Virus record (IMG/VR): IMGVR_UViG_3300030430_002929
Span: 886 to 21,938 of that record
DNA from: a virus
Length of the DNA: 21,053 nucleotides
Strand: one strand, 5' to 3'
Every line of letters starts with the position of its first letter. Position 1 is the stretch's first letter. Positions 12,415 to 18,658 of this stretch are shown here, in pieces. The notes under the pieces were generated by a model. The model saw only the letters and a program-made list of their open reading frames with translations. It did no database searches and was not told where the DNA came from. A program made the translations under genes and the position numbers.

Positions 12415-13423
12415 AAACAACTTGCTTTATTCTTTTTGCTACTGCTTGTACAACATCAACAGTCACTGCGTTACCACACATCTTGTATCGTTGGCTATCA
12501 CTTATTTTTCCATTAGTACCTTCTTTAGTCCAATCATCAGGAAAACCTTGTAAGCGTTCACATTCAATTGGTGTTAGTCTTCTTATTTTAGTTGACTTTA
12601 TAATCGCTTGATTGCAAGTTGCTATCTCATAACCTTTGGTAGTTGCTGAGTTTATTTTAATATAATCAGCGTCTGATGGGTTTTTTGCATACCCAGCAAC
12701 AATGGTGCTTGCAATATTTTTATTTTTTAAACTCCCCCTTTTATCTATAATATCTATTTCTTGTGTATTGAGTTTACGTTTAATAATGTAACTTCCACTT
12801 GATTCTGCCGCTCTGTATCTTGTTGTAATTGTACAGGTATTTCCTTGTTGTTTTTGTAATTCATCAATTTGTTTATTGTTTTTTCCGATAGGAAATATTT
12901 GTCCTCCACTTCCCTTTGCAATATATCCGACAAGGTAGATTCTCTCTCTGTTTTGTGGTAAAAACCACTTTGTATTAAGCAGTTGCCATTCAAGTCTATA
13001 ACCCCCAATGTTGGTAAACGCTTGCAAGATTGCCGTAAAGTCTTTGCCATTGTTTGATGAGAATGTTCCTTTAACATTTTCCCAGACAAAAACACTAGGT
13101 CTCTTTTCTCTGATGAGTCTAATTGCTTCACTGATAAGGCTACTTCGTTTACCTTCAAGCCCTTTACGTTTTCCAGCAATGCTAAAGTCTTGACAAGGAC
13201 TTCCGAAAGTGATAAGGTTGATGTTTGGTAGGTTTCTTCCGTAAACATCTGTAACTGATCCGACATAATTACTATTTTTAAATCTATGTTTATATACTTG
13301 AATTGCGTATTTATCTATTTCACTAAAGTAAGAATTTATCTTGAATCCAGCACGCTGAAATCCTAAATGGAATCCACCTATTCCTGAGAACAAGTCTAAA
13401 TGATTAATTTTTATATCTTTCAT
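12407..13423 (-). CDS. C5-cytosine DNA methyltransferase
   Basis: A 338-residue enzyme that moves a methyl group from S-adenosylmethionine to carbon 5 of cytosine. Motifs are in normal order: I (LDLFSGIGGFHLG, residues 9-21), IV (GSPCQDFS with catalytic Cys77), VI (WENVKG), VIII (QNRERIYLVG), a variable target-recognition region (about 175-285), IX (LTPIECERLQGFPDDW) and X (YKMCGNAVTVDVVQ). I chose ATG 13423 because motif I then starts near residue 10; the longer frame overlaps the upstream gene by 71 bp. No restriction enzyme is next to it, so it probably protects phage DNA from host restriction. Confidence 0.95.
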   Translation of the reverse strand: MKDIKINHLDLFSGIGGFHLGFQRAGFKINSYFSEIDKYAIQVYKHRFKNSNYVGSVTDVYGRNLPNINLITFGSPCQDFSIAGKRKGLEGKRSSLISEAIRLIREKRPSVFVWENVKGTFSSNNGKDFTAILQAFTNIGGYRLEWQLLNTKWFLPQNRERIYLVGYIAKGSGGQIFPIGKNNKQIDELQKQQGNTCTITTRYRAAESSGSYIIKRKLNTQEIDIIDKRGSLKNKNIASTIVAGYAKNPSDADYIKINSATTKGYEIATCNQAIIKSTKIRRLTPIECERLQGFPDDWTKEGTNGKISDSQRYKMCGNAVTVDVVQAVAKRIKQVVYG

Positions 13424-13658
13424 ATATTTTATCATACAATCCCCATATGGCATCAGACCATTCTGTTTTACCATAAACGATTGTTCCTCTTTTTATCTGA
13501 CCTTTATAATCTATCTCTACCATATATCCACCTTCTACAACAACAGGATATATTTTATATCCGTTGTTGATACAATAACTTTGTGCAACTCTGTTTCTAG
13601 GTGGTTGCGAAAGTTTCGTAAGCACCGATAATTTGCGTTTGTTGGTTTTTCGGTTCAA
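13404..13658 (-). CDS. Conserved hypothetical phage protein, 84 aa
   Basis: An 84-residue protein with a basic N-terminus (NRKTNKRKLS), then NGYKIYPVVVEGGYMVEIDY, a Lys-rich turn and a final segment WSDAIWGLYDKIYERYKN. I recall similar GG-Y-EI-x-G-KRG...W-x-DAIW-x-LY proteins in Bacteroidota phages, without known function. ATG 13658 overlaps the upstream gene by 62 bp; a GTG at 13625 is an alternative start that would shorten the overlap. The stop lies 20 bp inside the methyltransferase start. Confidence 0.65.
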   Translation of the reverse strand: MNRKTNKRKLSVLTKLSQPPRNRVAQSYCINNGYKIYPVVVEGGYMVEIDYKGQIKRGTIVYGKTEWSDAIWGLYDKIYERYKN

Positions 13659-14169
13659 TACTAAATCCTTTAATCATAGCTTCTATTCTCACTTTTGCTA
13701 GATACATTTTATCATCTGGAATAGATTCTAACATATCAACCAGTTCTTTTATACGTTTGTTTATAGGTCTGGTTGTCTTTAATTGTAACTCAAGGTCTAT
13801 TATTTTGTTTTTTAAATAATCTATCTGAATGTCCTTGTCGTCAAAGTCTTCATAGTTAGTGTCTATGTTTAAGAATATCTGTCTACACTTTCTAAACAAT
13901 TCATAATTGTATTTGTTCTTTACAACATCTCTGTCAAAGTTCTTCAGTGAATGTAGTAGTGTTGCGTGATGTTTGTCAAGATACCTTGCAACATAGGATA
14001 TATGTCCGTGCATCATTCCTGATATAATTAAATGGTCTATTCCAAGTCTATAAAATATACTTCTTGCAATAACGTTTTTATGGCTTTTATTCTTGTTACG
14101 AATCTTAGCACGAGTGACTTCGTCTACGATTCTTTCTAGTTTGATTAATATGTTTGATTTGTCATTCAT
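13597..14169 (-). CDS. DnaA domain IV-like DNA-binding protein, 190 aa
   Basis: A 190-residue protein. Residues about 30-80 resemble the C-terminal DNA-binding domain of DnaA: HKNVIARSIFYRLGI, then ISYVARYLDKHHATLLHSLK, matching the AR-x-I...S-x-x-x-I-x-x-x-L-x-R-x-HATVLH pattern. A coiled coil (about 112-132) and a charged C-terminus follow. There is no AAA+ ATPase domain. It may bind a phage origin or promoter as a replication initiator or regulator. It sits between the RecB-type nuclease group and the methyltransferase. The HTH assignment is fairly good; the role is inference. Confidence 0.65.
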   Translation of the reverse strand: MNDKSNILIKLERIVDEVTRAKIRNKNKSHKNVIARSIFYRLGIDHLIISGMMHGHISYVARYLDKHHATLLHSLKNFDRDVVKNKYNYELFRKCRQIFLNIDTNYEDFDDKDIQIDYLKNKIIDLELQLKTTRPINKRIKELVDMLESIPDDKMYLAKVRIEAMIKGFSIEPKNQQTQIIGAYETFATT

Positions 14170-14380
14170 TTTTTAGTCTAAATATATAATTGGTTAATGC
14201 TAATGTTGTAGATATTTCACACGCCAAAAGTATGCCTTCGCACTCTTCGTAATACTCCAAAGATGCAAACAGATCTATACTTGAATAAAGCTCGGGAAGT
14301 GTAGCTCCTGAAATAATATCATTGCAAGTAAGTGCAAAATATTCTTTCACAACAGGAGTTCTAAAATCCCACTCCTTCAA
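14162..14380 (-). CDS. Hypothetical protein, about 72 aa
   Basis: This frame is open from an ATG at 14446, but that start would overlap the nuclease gene by 86 bp. A TTG at 14380 (KEWDFRTPVVKEYFALTCN...) leaves only a 20-bp overlap and is preferred here. The protein is helical with an acidic centre (LFASLEYYEECEGI). It resembles short phage modulators but has no recognisable domain. The stop overlaps the start of the DnaA-like gene (ATGAATGA). The true start and the function are uncertain. Confidence 0.5.
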   Translation of the reverse strand: MKEWDFRTPVVKEYFALTCNDIISGATLPELYSSIDLFASLEYYEECEGILLACEISTTLALTNYIFRLKNE

Positions 14381-15104
14381 TATAATTTGCAATAGCTTCG
14401 CCAACCTTCTGTTCGCCCTGTCGTAAATCATCTGGAGTTGCATCATAAGTTTTGACCTTTAGTGTAGTTTTGTCTACAATAACAAAGGTAAATTTTTTTT
14501 TGTTAAATACTTTACAATAAATATATGCTTGCATATCATATCCATAAACATCCATATTGTATTGCCAAGAATCTATGTCTGATGTTGTTTTTAAATCTAC
14601 AATGGTATCACCTTGTATACAGTCTGCTTTTGCTCTAAAAGGGATGCCTTGCACATAATCAATGCCTGGTAATTCATATTGTCCACCATCAAACAGTGTT
14701 TTGGCAAGTGGATTGTTGTAAACAGCATTTACAATATTTTCTGCCCACGTTTTTTCTTTTGTAAGCATTATCTCTTTGTTTTGAAATTCGGGATTGTTTA
14801 CTGCTTGTTTATACTCTTTGTTGCGTCTTGTATATACGTCAACAAAATGGTAGTAATCGTTTAGTTTGTTGTTCTCTAAAAGTGTAACGTGAATTAGTCT
14901 GCCGTCTCTTAGTGGTTTTAAGTTTTTGTCTAAAGGTTTGTTGTTTCCTAAATAATAATCTATACCTTCTAATAATTTTTTACAAGATGAAGAAGAAAGA
15001 CTTGCTGTGTTTAAGTAACCATAGTAGAACGAGTTGTCTTGCATCCGACTCAAAAGGTCGTCTACAATCCAATCCGTACCATCCAATAGTTTAATCTCTT
15101 TCAC
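14361..15104 (-). CDS. RecB/Cas4-type PD-(D/E)XK exonuclease (RecE-like)
   Basis: A 247-residue nuclease with a GTG start at 15104. Motifs: LRDGRLIHVTLLE (His72), Glu144 (GGQYELPG), FRAKADCI with Asp161, then IVDLKTT with Asp170-Leu-Lys172, and a closing YDMQAYIYCKVF helix (Gln192, Tyr194, Tyr196). This order is that of PDDEXK-like phage exonucleases related to the C-terminal domain of RecE. It probably degrades one strand of a duplex end to give single strands for the ERF annealing protein encoded at 18659-19201. The catalytic residues all seem to be present. Confidence 0.85.
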   Translation of the reverse strand: MKEIKLLDGTDWIVDDLLSRMQDNSFYYGYLNTASLSSSSCKKLLEGIDYYLGNNKPLDKNLKPLRDGRLIHVTLLENNKLNDYYHFVDVYTRRNKEYKQAVNNPEFQNKEIMLTKEKTWAENIVNAVYNNPLAKTLFDGGQYELPGIDYVQGIPFRAKADCIQGDTIVDLKTTSDIDSWQYNMDVYGYDMQAYIYCKVFNKKKFTFVIVDKTTLKVKTYDATPDDLRQGEQKVGEAIANYIEGVGF

Positions 15105-15246
15105 CTTCTTCTTTCTTGTATCTATTTTGCAGTTTGGTTATTTCCTTTCTGTAGTGTTCTACAAGCAAATCATTTCTTTTAAGATATGCTTCTTCAAGTC
15201 TATCAACTAAATAAGTGTATGCCTTAAGAAATACCATCTTATTCAT
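15091..15246 (-). CDS. Hypothetical helical protein, 51 aa
   Basis: A 51-residue frame from ATG 15246 to TAA 15091. It starts inside the end of the diphosphohydrolase-like gene (ATGAATAA) and ends 14 bp inside the nuclease gene. It forms one long amphipathic, charged helix (YLVDRLEEAYLKRNDLLVEH, then YRKEITKLQNRYKKEEGERD), probably a coiled coil. Overlap at both ends fits an authentic member of the operon. No function is assigned. Confidence 0.58.
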   Translation of the reverse strand: MNKMVFLKAYTYLVDRLEEAYLKRNDLLVEHYRKEITKLQNRYKKEEGERD

Positions 15247-15583
15247 TGTTCTTTTCTTTTTCTAATTCTTTTTGTAGATGTGCCAAAGCTCTCCAAGCAA
15301 CTTTTGCTGAGTGTCTTATGTTGTCATCATCAATTCTACCTGCTTCAAGTAAGTGTCGCATAAGTGCATCAAGCTCGTCACCAGACTTGCTTCTATCCCA
15401 ATGCAATGGTTTGCCTGGATTGTGTTGCTCGTTTCCTACATAAGATACTTTTGCTAACTCTTTTATGGCATCAGGAAAATATTTTATAACACCTGAATAG
15501 ACAGGTATTTTTTTTCTGTCTTCTTTTTCTTCAAAGAACTCATCCATATAAAAGGCAAATGTGTCGGTTTGATTCCATTTCAT
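15239..15583 (-). CDS. dATP/dGTP diphosphohydrolase-like protein (DUF5664 family)
   Basis: A 114-residue protein with the characteristic DUF5664 signature: YSGVIKYFPDAIKELAKVSY (residues 29-48), NEQHNPGKPLHWDRSKSGDE (51-70), LDALMRHLLEAG and RHSAKVAWRALAHLQ. The family includes the phage enzyme MazZ, which hydrolyses dATP and dGTP and lowers their pools in phages that use 2-aminoadenine. Many phages without that base have it too. The length is normal for a single-domain member. It shares a start/stop overlap with the PD-(D/E)XK-like gene upstream. A role in nucleotide pool control is likely. Confidence 0.82.
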   Translation of the reverse strand: MKWNQTDTFAFYMDEFFEEKEDRKKIPVYSGVIKYFPDAIKELAKVSYVGNEQHNPGKPLHWDRSKSGDELDALMRHLLEAGRIDDDNIRHSAKVAWRALAHLQKELEKEKNNE

Positions 15584-15975
15584 AGTTTTTCTGATTGTTT
15601 TATGTCTATGTAAGATACTTCTTTTTCTACTCTACTCCTAACAGAAAATTTAGTAGTTGCAGGATTTCTGTTATTGATTTCCCAATCAACTGTAGTGTAT
15701 AATAAATTAAATAAGAATATACCACTTGGAGTACTACACACATAAATAGGAGTGTCGTTATGATCTTTGCAAGTTTGTAAGATTGCATCATATTTTTTCT
15801 TTTCAATAAGTAACGTATCATAATGTTTGGTTCTGCATTTAAGTTCAATTCTATGTTTTTCTGATGGTGAGTAACAATCCCATCTGCTCATTTGTCGTCT
15901 TGCTTTCACAAGGTCAGGATACCTATTATGTTTAAGAAAGTCGTATAAATGTTGCTCTTTACTTATAAGTCTCAT
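15580..15975 (-). CDS. Putative PD-(D/E)XK nuclease-fold protein, 131 aa
   Basis: A 131-residue protein. The central pattern is RWDCYSPSEKHRIELKCRTK: Asp33, then Glu44-Leu-Lys46, followed by a helix (LIEKKKYDAILQ) and strands (IYVCSTPSGIFLFNL). A lone Asp followed about ten residues later by E-x-K and a basic helix is how small restriction-like nuclease domains look. The assignment is by motif only; a resolvase, a nicking enzyme or a degenerate fold are all possible. It overlaps the genes on both sides by 4 to 17 bp. Confidence 0.45.
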   Translation of the reverse strand: MRLISKEQHLYDFLKHNRYPDLVKARRQMSRWDCYSPSEKHRIELKCRTKHYDTLLIEKKKYDAILQTCKDHNDTPIYVCSTPSGIFLFNLLYTTVDWEINNRNPATTKFSVRSRVEKEVSYIDIKQSEKL

Positions 15976-16369
15976 ACAATGCTTTTATTGGTTTTAGTAT
16001 ACCACTAACAAAACAAGAGCTACAGCTTGTAGATGTTTTCTTTGCTTTAAATACTCTGTTATAAATACCAGTCATTTTTTTTACTTCCCAAGCTCTTAGT
16101 GTTTGCTTATTACTATCAATGATTTCTTTAACGAAAACATATTCATCTTCTGTAAAACATTCTGGTGCATTGTAGCTAAATTTTTTGTTGAGTATTTCTT
16201 TACGCTCGTCACAACCACAATCTTCTCCAGCCAAAAACTTTACTGCTCTTTTGATTCCTGTTGCGGTAGTTATCTTCTCTACAGTATCGCCAAGTCCTTT
16301 GGAAGACTTGTCGTACTTTGCTTTCCATTGTTTGTATGCTTTGGTTCTTTTATCTTTTGGTGGTTTCAT
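15959..16369 (-). CDS. Cys-rich conserved phage protein next to sigma factor, 136 aa
   Basis: A 136-residue basic protein. The N-terminus is Lys-rich (KPPKDKRTKAYKQWKAKYD); next comes GLGDTVEKITTATGIKRAVK, then EDCGCDERKEILNKKF with Cys51 and Cys53, Cys71, and finally TSCSSCF (Cys116 and Cys119). Four or five cysteines in C-x-C and C-x-x-C pairs suggest a metal-binding site. I recall the GLGDT...GCD-x-R pattern from other Bacteroidota phages, always without a known function. Its start overlaps the sigma factor stop by 4 bp, so a joint role in transcription is an attractive inference. Confidence 0.62.
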   Translation of the reverse strand: MKPPKDKRTKAYKQWKAKYDKSSKGLGDTVEKITTATGIKRAVKFLAGEDCGCDERKEILNKKFSYNAPECFTEDEYVFVKEIIDSNKQTLRAWEVKKMTGIYNRVFKAKKTSTSCSSCFVSGILKPIKALYETYK

Positions 16370-16926
16370 ATTCTATCATAATCTTCATTGAAAAAATCTT
16401 CTATGTCTTCTTTAAATTTTTGTTCAATAATTCTTCTGTAGTTTTTGCAAGAGTTATATATACTCGTAAGTGAAATCTTTGTATCTTTAGCAATATCCCT
16501 AAGAGACTTATTAGAATAATAGTATAGTTTGAATAGTTTCTGATCGTACCAGTGCCAGGTAGATACTTCGTTGTCAATGGAGTTATAAATTCTTTCATAA
16601 GCGATCTCCATAGCTTCATTGTGTCTATCTTGTTCTGGGTCTTGTATAAAAGAATTGAGTAGAAATCCATCTTCTGTGTGTGTGAAATTTTTAGGATTTT
16701 CTTCACGCTCTTTTCTTTTATAATCGTAAAACAGATTGCGTAGAGTGATATATATAAAGTAAGGATTGATTTCGCCATTTTTTAGTATTTTTTCTGGTTT
16801 GTCTACATATTTATTTAATCTAAGATACATTTCTTGAACAAGGTCGTCTGCAAGAAAATTATTTTTACAAATACTCCTTGCCATATTTATCCATTCTTTA
16901 TGTCTCTTTGTTAATATCTCTAGCAT
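16366..16926 (-). CDS. Phage sigma-70 family RNA polymerase sigma factor (ECF-like)
   Basis: A 186-residue protein with ECF-sigma layout. Region 2 (about residues 1-72) has NNFLADDLVQEMYLRL and YIYITLRNLFYDYKRKERE, the core-binding and -10-recognition helices. A linker with many charges follows. Region 4 (about 126-175) has LFKLYYYSNKSLRDIAKDTK followed by ISLTSIYNSCKNYRRII, a helix-turn-helix for -35 recognition. It would bind host RNA polymerase and redirect it to phage promoters, possibly the TTAAC-associated ones. Start overlaps the 58-residue membrane protein gene; stop overlaps the Cys-rich gene. Confidence 0.85.
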   Translation of the reverse strand: MLEILTKRHKEWINMARSICKNNFLADDLVQEMYLRLNKYVDKPEKILKNGEINPYFIYITLRNLFYDYKRKEREENPKNFTHTEDGFLLNSFIQDPEQDRHNEAMEIAYERIYNSIDNEVSTWHWYDQKLFKLYYYSNKSLRDIAKDTKISLTSIYNSCKNYRRIIEQKFKEDIEDFFNEDYDRI

Positions 16927-17074
16927 AATAAAAAATAGTTATACCAAAAACAAGTAACAAAATTTGAATTACAATATATTTTTCAGGCTCTTGAAAATTA
17001 TCTTCTAAATAATCGTCTTTAAGGTTTACACCAATGACAATGCCATATATTGGAAAAAAGGTTATTCCAAACAT
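16898..17074 (-). CDS. 58-aa small membrane protein with two hydrophobic segments
   Basis: A 58-residue frame from ATG 17074 to TAA 16898. It has a short hydrophobic start (GITFFPIYGIVIGVNL), an acidic middle (KDDYLEDNFQEPEKY) and a strong second segment (IVIQILLLVFGITIFYY). The stop is 29 bp inside the sigma factor gene, and the start follows the resolvase stop by 16 bp, so it fills a gap in a tightly packed operon. It would be an inner-membrane hairpin. Function unknown; a membrane anchor for anti-sigma activity or superinfection exclusion is speculation. Confidence 0.58.
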   Translation of the reverse strand: MFGITFFPIYGIVIGVNLKDDYLEDNFQEPEKYIVIQILLLVFGITIFYYARDINKET

Positions 17075-17090
17075 AGTTAAGTTGTTTTAC

Positions 17091-17510
17091 TTAATATAGC
17101 AATTTAATTTCTATGCTTGGCTTTATGCCATAAGTTTTTTTCAACGACCTTACTTCAACTATGTTTTGGTCTTGTTCAAACACAATTCCTTCAAGTGCAT
17201 CTATAAATGCTTTGTTAAGATTATCAAGCAAATCAGGTTTTGTGGTTTTTTGTGGGTTGCTTAGTCGTTTCTTTTTAGACATTGATACAGGATAAGCAAA
17301 ACAATAATGTAAATATTCTATAACAATGGGTGTTCCTGCTTTTATTATTTCAAAGTCATTTGGTAATTGTGAAGACAATTCCCAAGCTATGTCTTTTTTA
17401 AAGTCTAATACTTTTTTTGGTGTATAAGATATGCCGTTTCTACCCATTCTAAAAGATTGGTGTGGTGTTGGTATTACATCAAAACGGAGTGTCAATTCTG
17501 AGTATGTCAT
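17091..17510 (-). CDS. RusA-like Holliday junction resolvase
   Basis: A 139-residue protein. The key segment is TKPDLLDNLNKAFIDALEGIV followed by FEQDQNIVEV, given in part: KPDLLDNLNKAFIDAL. Asp93, Asp96, Asp104 and Asp114 are candidate metal ligands. RusA enzymes cut four-way junctions and carry D-x-D...DAL...DD. Here the first pair is D-L-L-D, one residue wider than usual, and the last is QD instead of DD, so some variation exists. It would resolve branched DNA made in recombination or replication. The gene overlaps the ATPase gene upstream by 32 bp. Confidence 0.78.
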   Translation of the reverse strand: MTYSELTLRFDVIPTPHQSFRMGRNGISYTPKKVLDFKKDIAWELSSQLPNDFEIIKAGTPIVIEYLHYCFAYPVSMSKKKRLSNPQKTTKPDLLDNLNKAFIDALEGIVFEQDQNIVEVRSLKKTYGIKPSIEIKLLY

Positions 17511-18297
17511 CTATTTTATTAATTATATGTGGTGTTCCAAAATTATCTACTTCAAAGCTAAAGTCTTCAAATGGATATGACCTACTACGTTTACATATAA
17601 CATCTACAATGTCTTGATTGTCTTCTCTTACTGTAAGTTGTATTTGTGTTTCTGTTTTCTTTTCTAGAAACGAACCCAAGTGTCCTGTAGGTTTGACACT
17701 ATTAAAATTACTATGTATTACAACCATAATATGTATGTTATATTCTTCTGTCCAACGCATAACATCTTGAACAATAGCAGCCGATTCTTTTATATCGTTT
17801 ACATCAACGACAAGATCTGCTATACCATCTATAATTACAAAACCAATTTCATCTTGATATTTTTCCAAATACCACTCAATAAACTTAGTTCTTTGTATTG
17901 ATGACAATGTCCTTAAAGACATTGTATCATAACAATCTCCTGTATACTCGGCTATATCTATAACTCTTTTAAATACTTTTTGTGCGTGATATGTGCCTTG
18001 TTCAGTATCAAAATGTACAAGTTTTTTATTGTTCCTATGTCCTAATATGTCGCCTGTATACTTTGTTTTATCAGCAAGATAAGCACCTGCAATCATAGAT
18101 ATGAAGAATGTCTTTTTGCTTTTGGGTGGTGCTTGTACAAAGCTAAAGTTACCATAAGTACCTATTGCATTATGATATGTATTGTCTTTTGTATTGTAAG
18201 TACCATAGCTAATAGCTACAGGCGGATATTCTATTTCATCGTTTGGGTCAATGGTAAGTTGACTCCGTAGGTCTTCATATTTTTCGTCTAATGTCAT
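17479..18297 (-). CDS. RepA/DnaB-like (AAA_25) helicase-type ATPase
   Basis: A 272-residue RecA-fold ATPase similar to RepA and DnaB-like phage helicases. The Walker A position reads APPKSKKT (residues 56-63), which lacks the usual glycines but keeps Lys62 and Thr63. Walker B is FVIIDG (153-158), followed by DLVVDVND. HSN (195-197) is the polar sensor motif, and GHLGSFLEKKTETQIQL corresponds to the later RecA-core strands. It probably acts in phage DNA replication together with the ERF protein and resolvase. An internal terminator lies only 16 bp upstream of the start codon. Confidence 0.78.
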   Translation of the reverse strand: MTLDEKYEDLRSQLTIDPNDEIEYPPVAISYGTYNTKDNTYHNAIGTYGNFSFVQAPPKSKKTFFISMIAGAYLADKTKYTGDILGHRNNKKLVHFDTEQGTYHAQKVFKRVIDIAEYTGDCYDTMSLRTLSSIQRTKFIEWYLEKYQDEIGFVIIDGIADLVVDVNDIKESAAIVQDVMRWTEEYNIHIMVVIHSNFNSVKPTGHLGSFLEKKTETQIQLTVREDNQDIVDVICKRSRSYPFEDFSFEVDNFGTPHIINKIDDILRIDTPF

Positions 18298-18312
18298 CTC
18301 TTATAAATTTAG

Positions 18313-18343
18313 TAAAAAAAAGGGCGGCTTTTACACCGCCCTT
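18313..18343 (-). terminator. Rho-independent terminator inside the replication operon
   Basis: AAGGGCGG (18320-18327) and CCGCCCTT (18336-18343) form an 8-bp stem around an eight-base loop. On the minus strand the stem is followed by eight Ts (18320-18313), overlapping the stem base. It lies between the 95-residue gene and the ATPase gene. No convincing promoter is visible between it and the ATPase start. Confidence 0.85.
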
Positions 18344-18365
18344 CAAACAAACAAAAGAGACAACA

Positions 18366-18653
18366 CTAGAACTCTAAATCAGAGCCTAGAGTTTCGGCAG
18401 TAACAGGTTCTTCCAAAGACTTTGCTGTTACAATTTTATTATCTGTCCAAATTACTTTACCGTTTCCGCAGTAATCTTTTTTTGCTTTGCTTTCTCTTTC
18501 TTCTTTTGTTTGTGAATAGAAAACAGAAGCGTTTTGTCCGAATTGTGACAACTCATCTTGAGTTGAAACAATTAGATTTAAGTATTGACCTTTTGCAAGT
18601 TTTTCTTTTTTTATCTTTTTAAGGTCTATTGATATTTCAGTTAATGCTGCCAT
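18366..18653 (-). CDS. Small phage protein with SSB-like C-terminal tip, 95 aa
   Basis: A 95-residue protein following the ERF gene by 5 bp. Pattern: IDLKKIKKEKLAKGQYLNLIV, then STQDELSQFGQNASVFYSQT, KEERESKAKKDYCGNGKVIW and an acidic end finishing LGSDLEF. As I recall, proteins of this kind accompany annealing proteins in Bacteroidota phages. The final acidic residues and terminal Phe resemble the tips of bacterial SSB (DDDIPF) and T7 gp2.5. A single-strand DNA-binding or recombinase-loading role is therefore possible. I do not see a full OB-fold signature, so this remains an inference. Confidence 0.6.
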   Translation of the reverse strand: MAALTEISIDLKKIKKEKLAKGQYLNLIVSTQDELSQFGQNASVFYSQTKEERESKAKKDYCGNGKVIWTDNKIVTAKSLEEPVTAETLGSDLEF

Positions 18654-18658
18654 ATTAT

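Noticed and set aside
12754-13266. 170-codon minus-strand frame inside the methyltransferase gene
   Set aside because: It is a shifted frame of the C5 methyltransferase, whose motifs I, IV, VI and VIII lie in the other frame across the same bases.
12407-13423. Restriction-modification system
   Set aside because: Neighbouring genes are a small conserved phage protein and a putative terminase; no restriction endonuclease is recognised beside the methyltransferase.
15239-15583. Claim that the phage has a Z-genome
   Set aside because: Only the diphosphohydrolase-like gene is seen; no PurZ, DatZ or DpoZ is in the window and the family is common in ordinary phages.
15627-15848. 73-codon frame with hydrophobic content inside the 131-residue gene
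   Set aside because: Alternative frame of a gene that fits the operon by overlaps at both ends; no leader or coupling of its own.
16401-16778. 125-codon minus-strand frame inside the sigma factor gene
   Set aside because: Shadow frame of the sigma gene; regions 2 and 4 are in the other frame.
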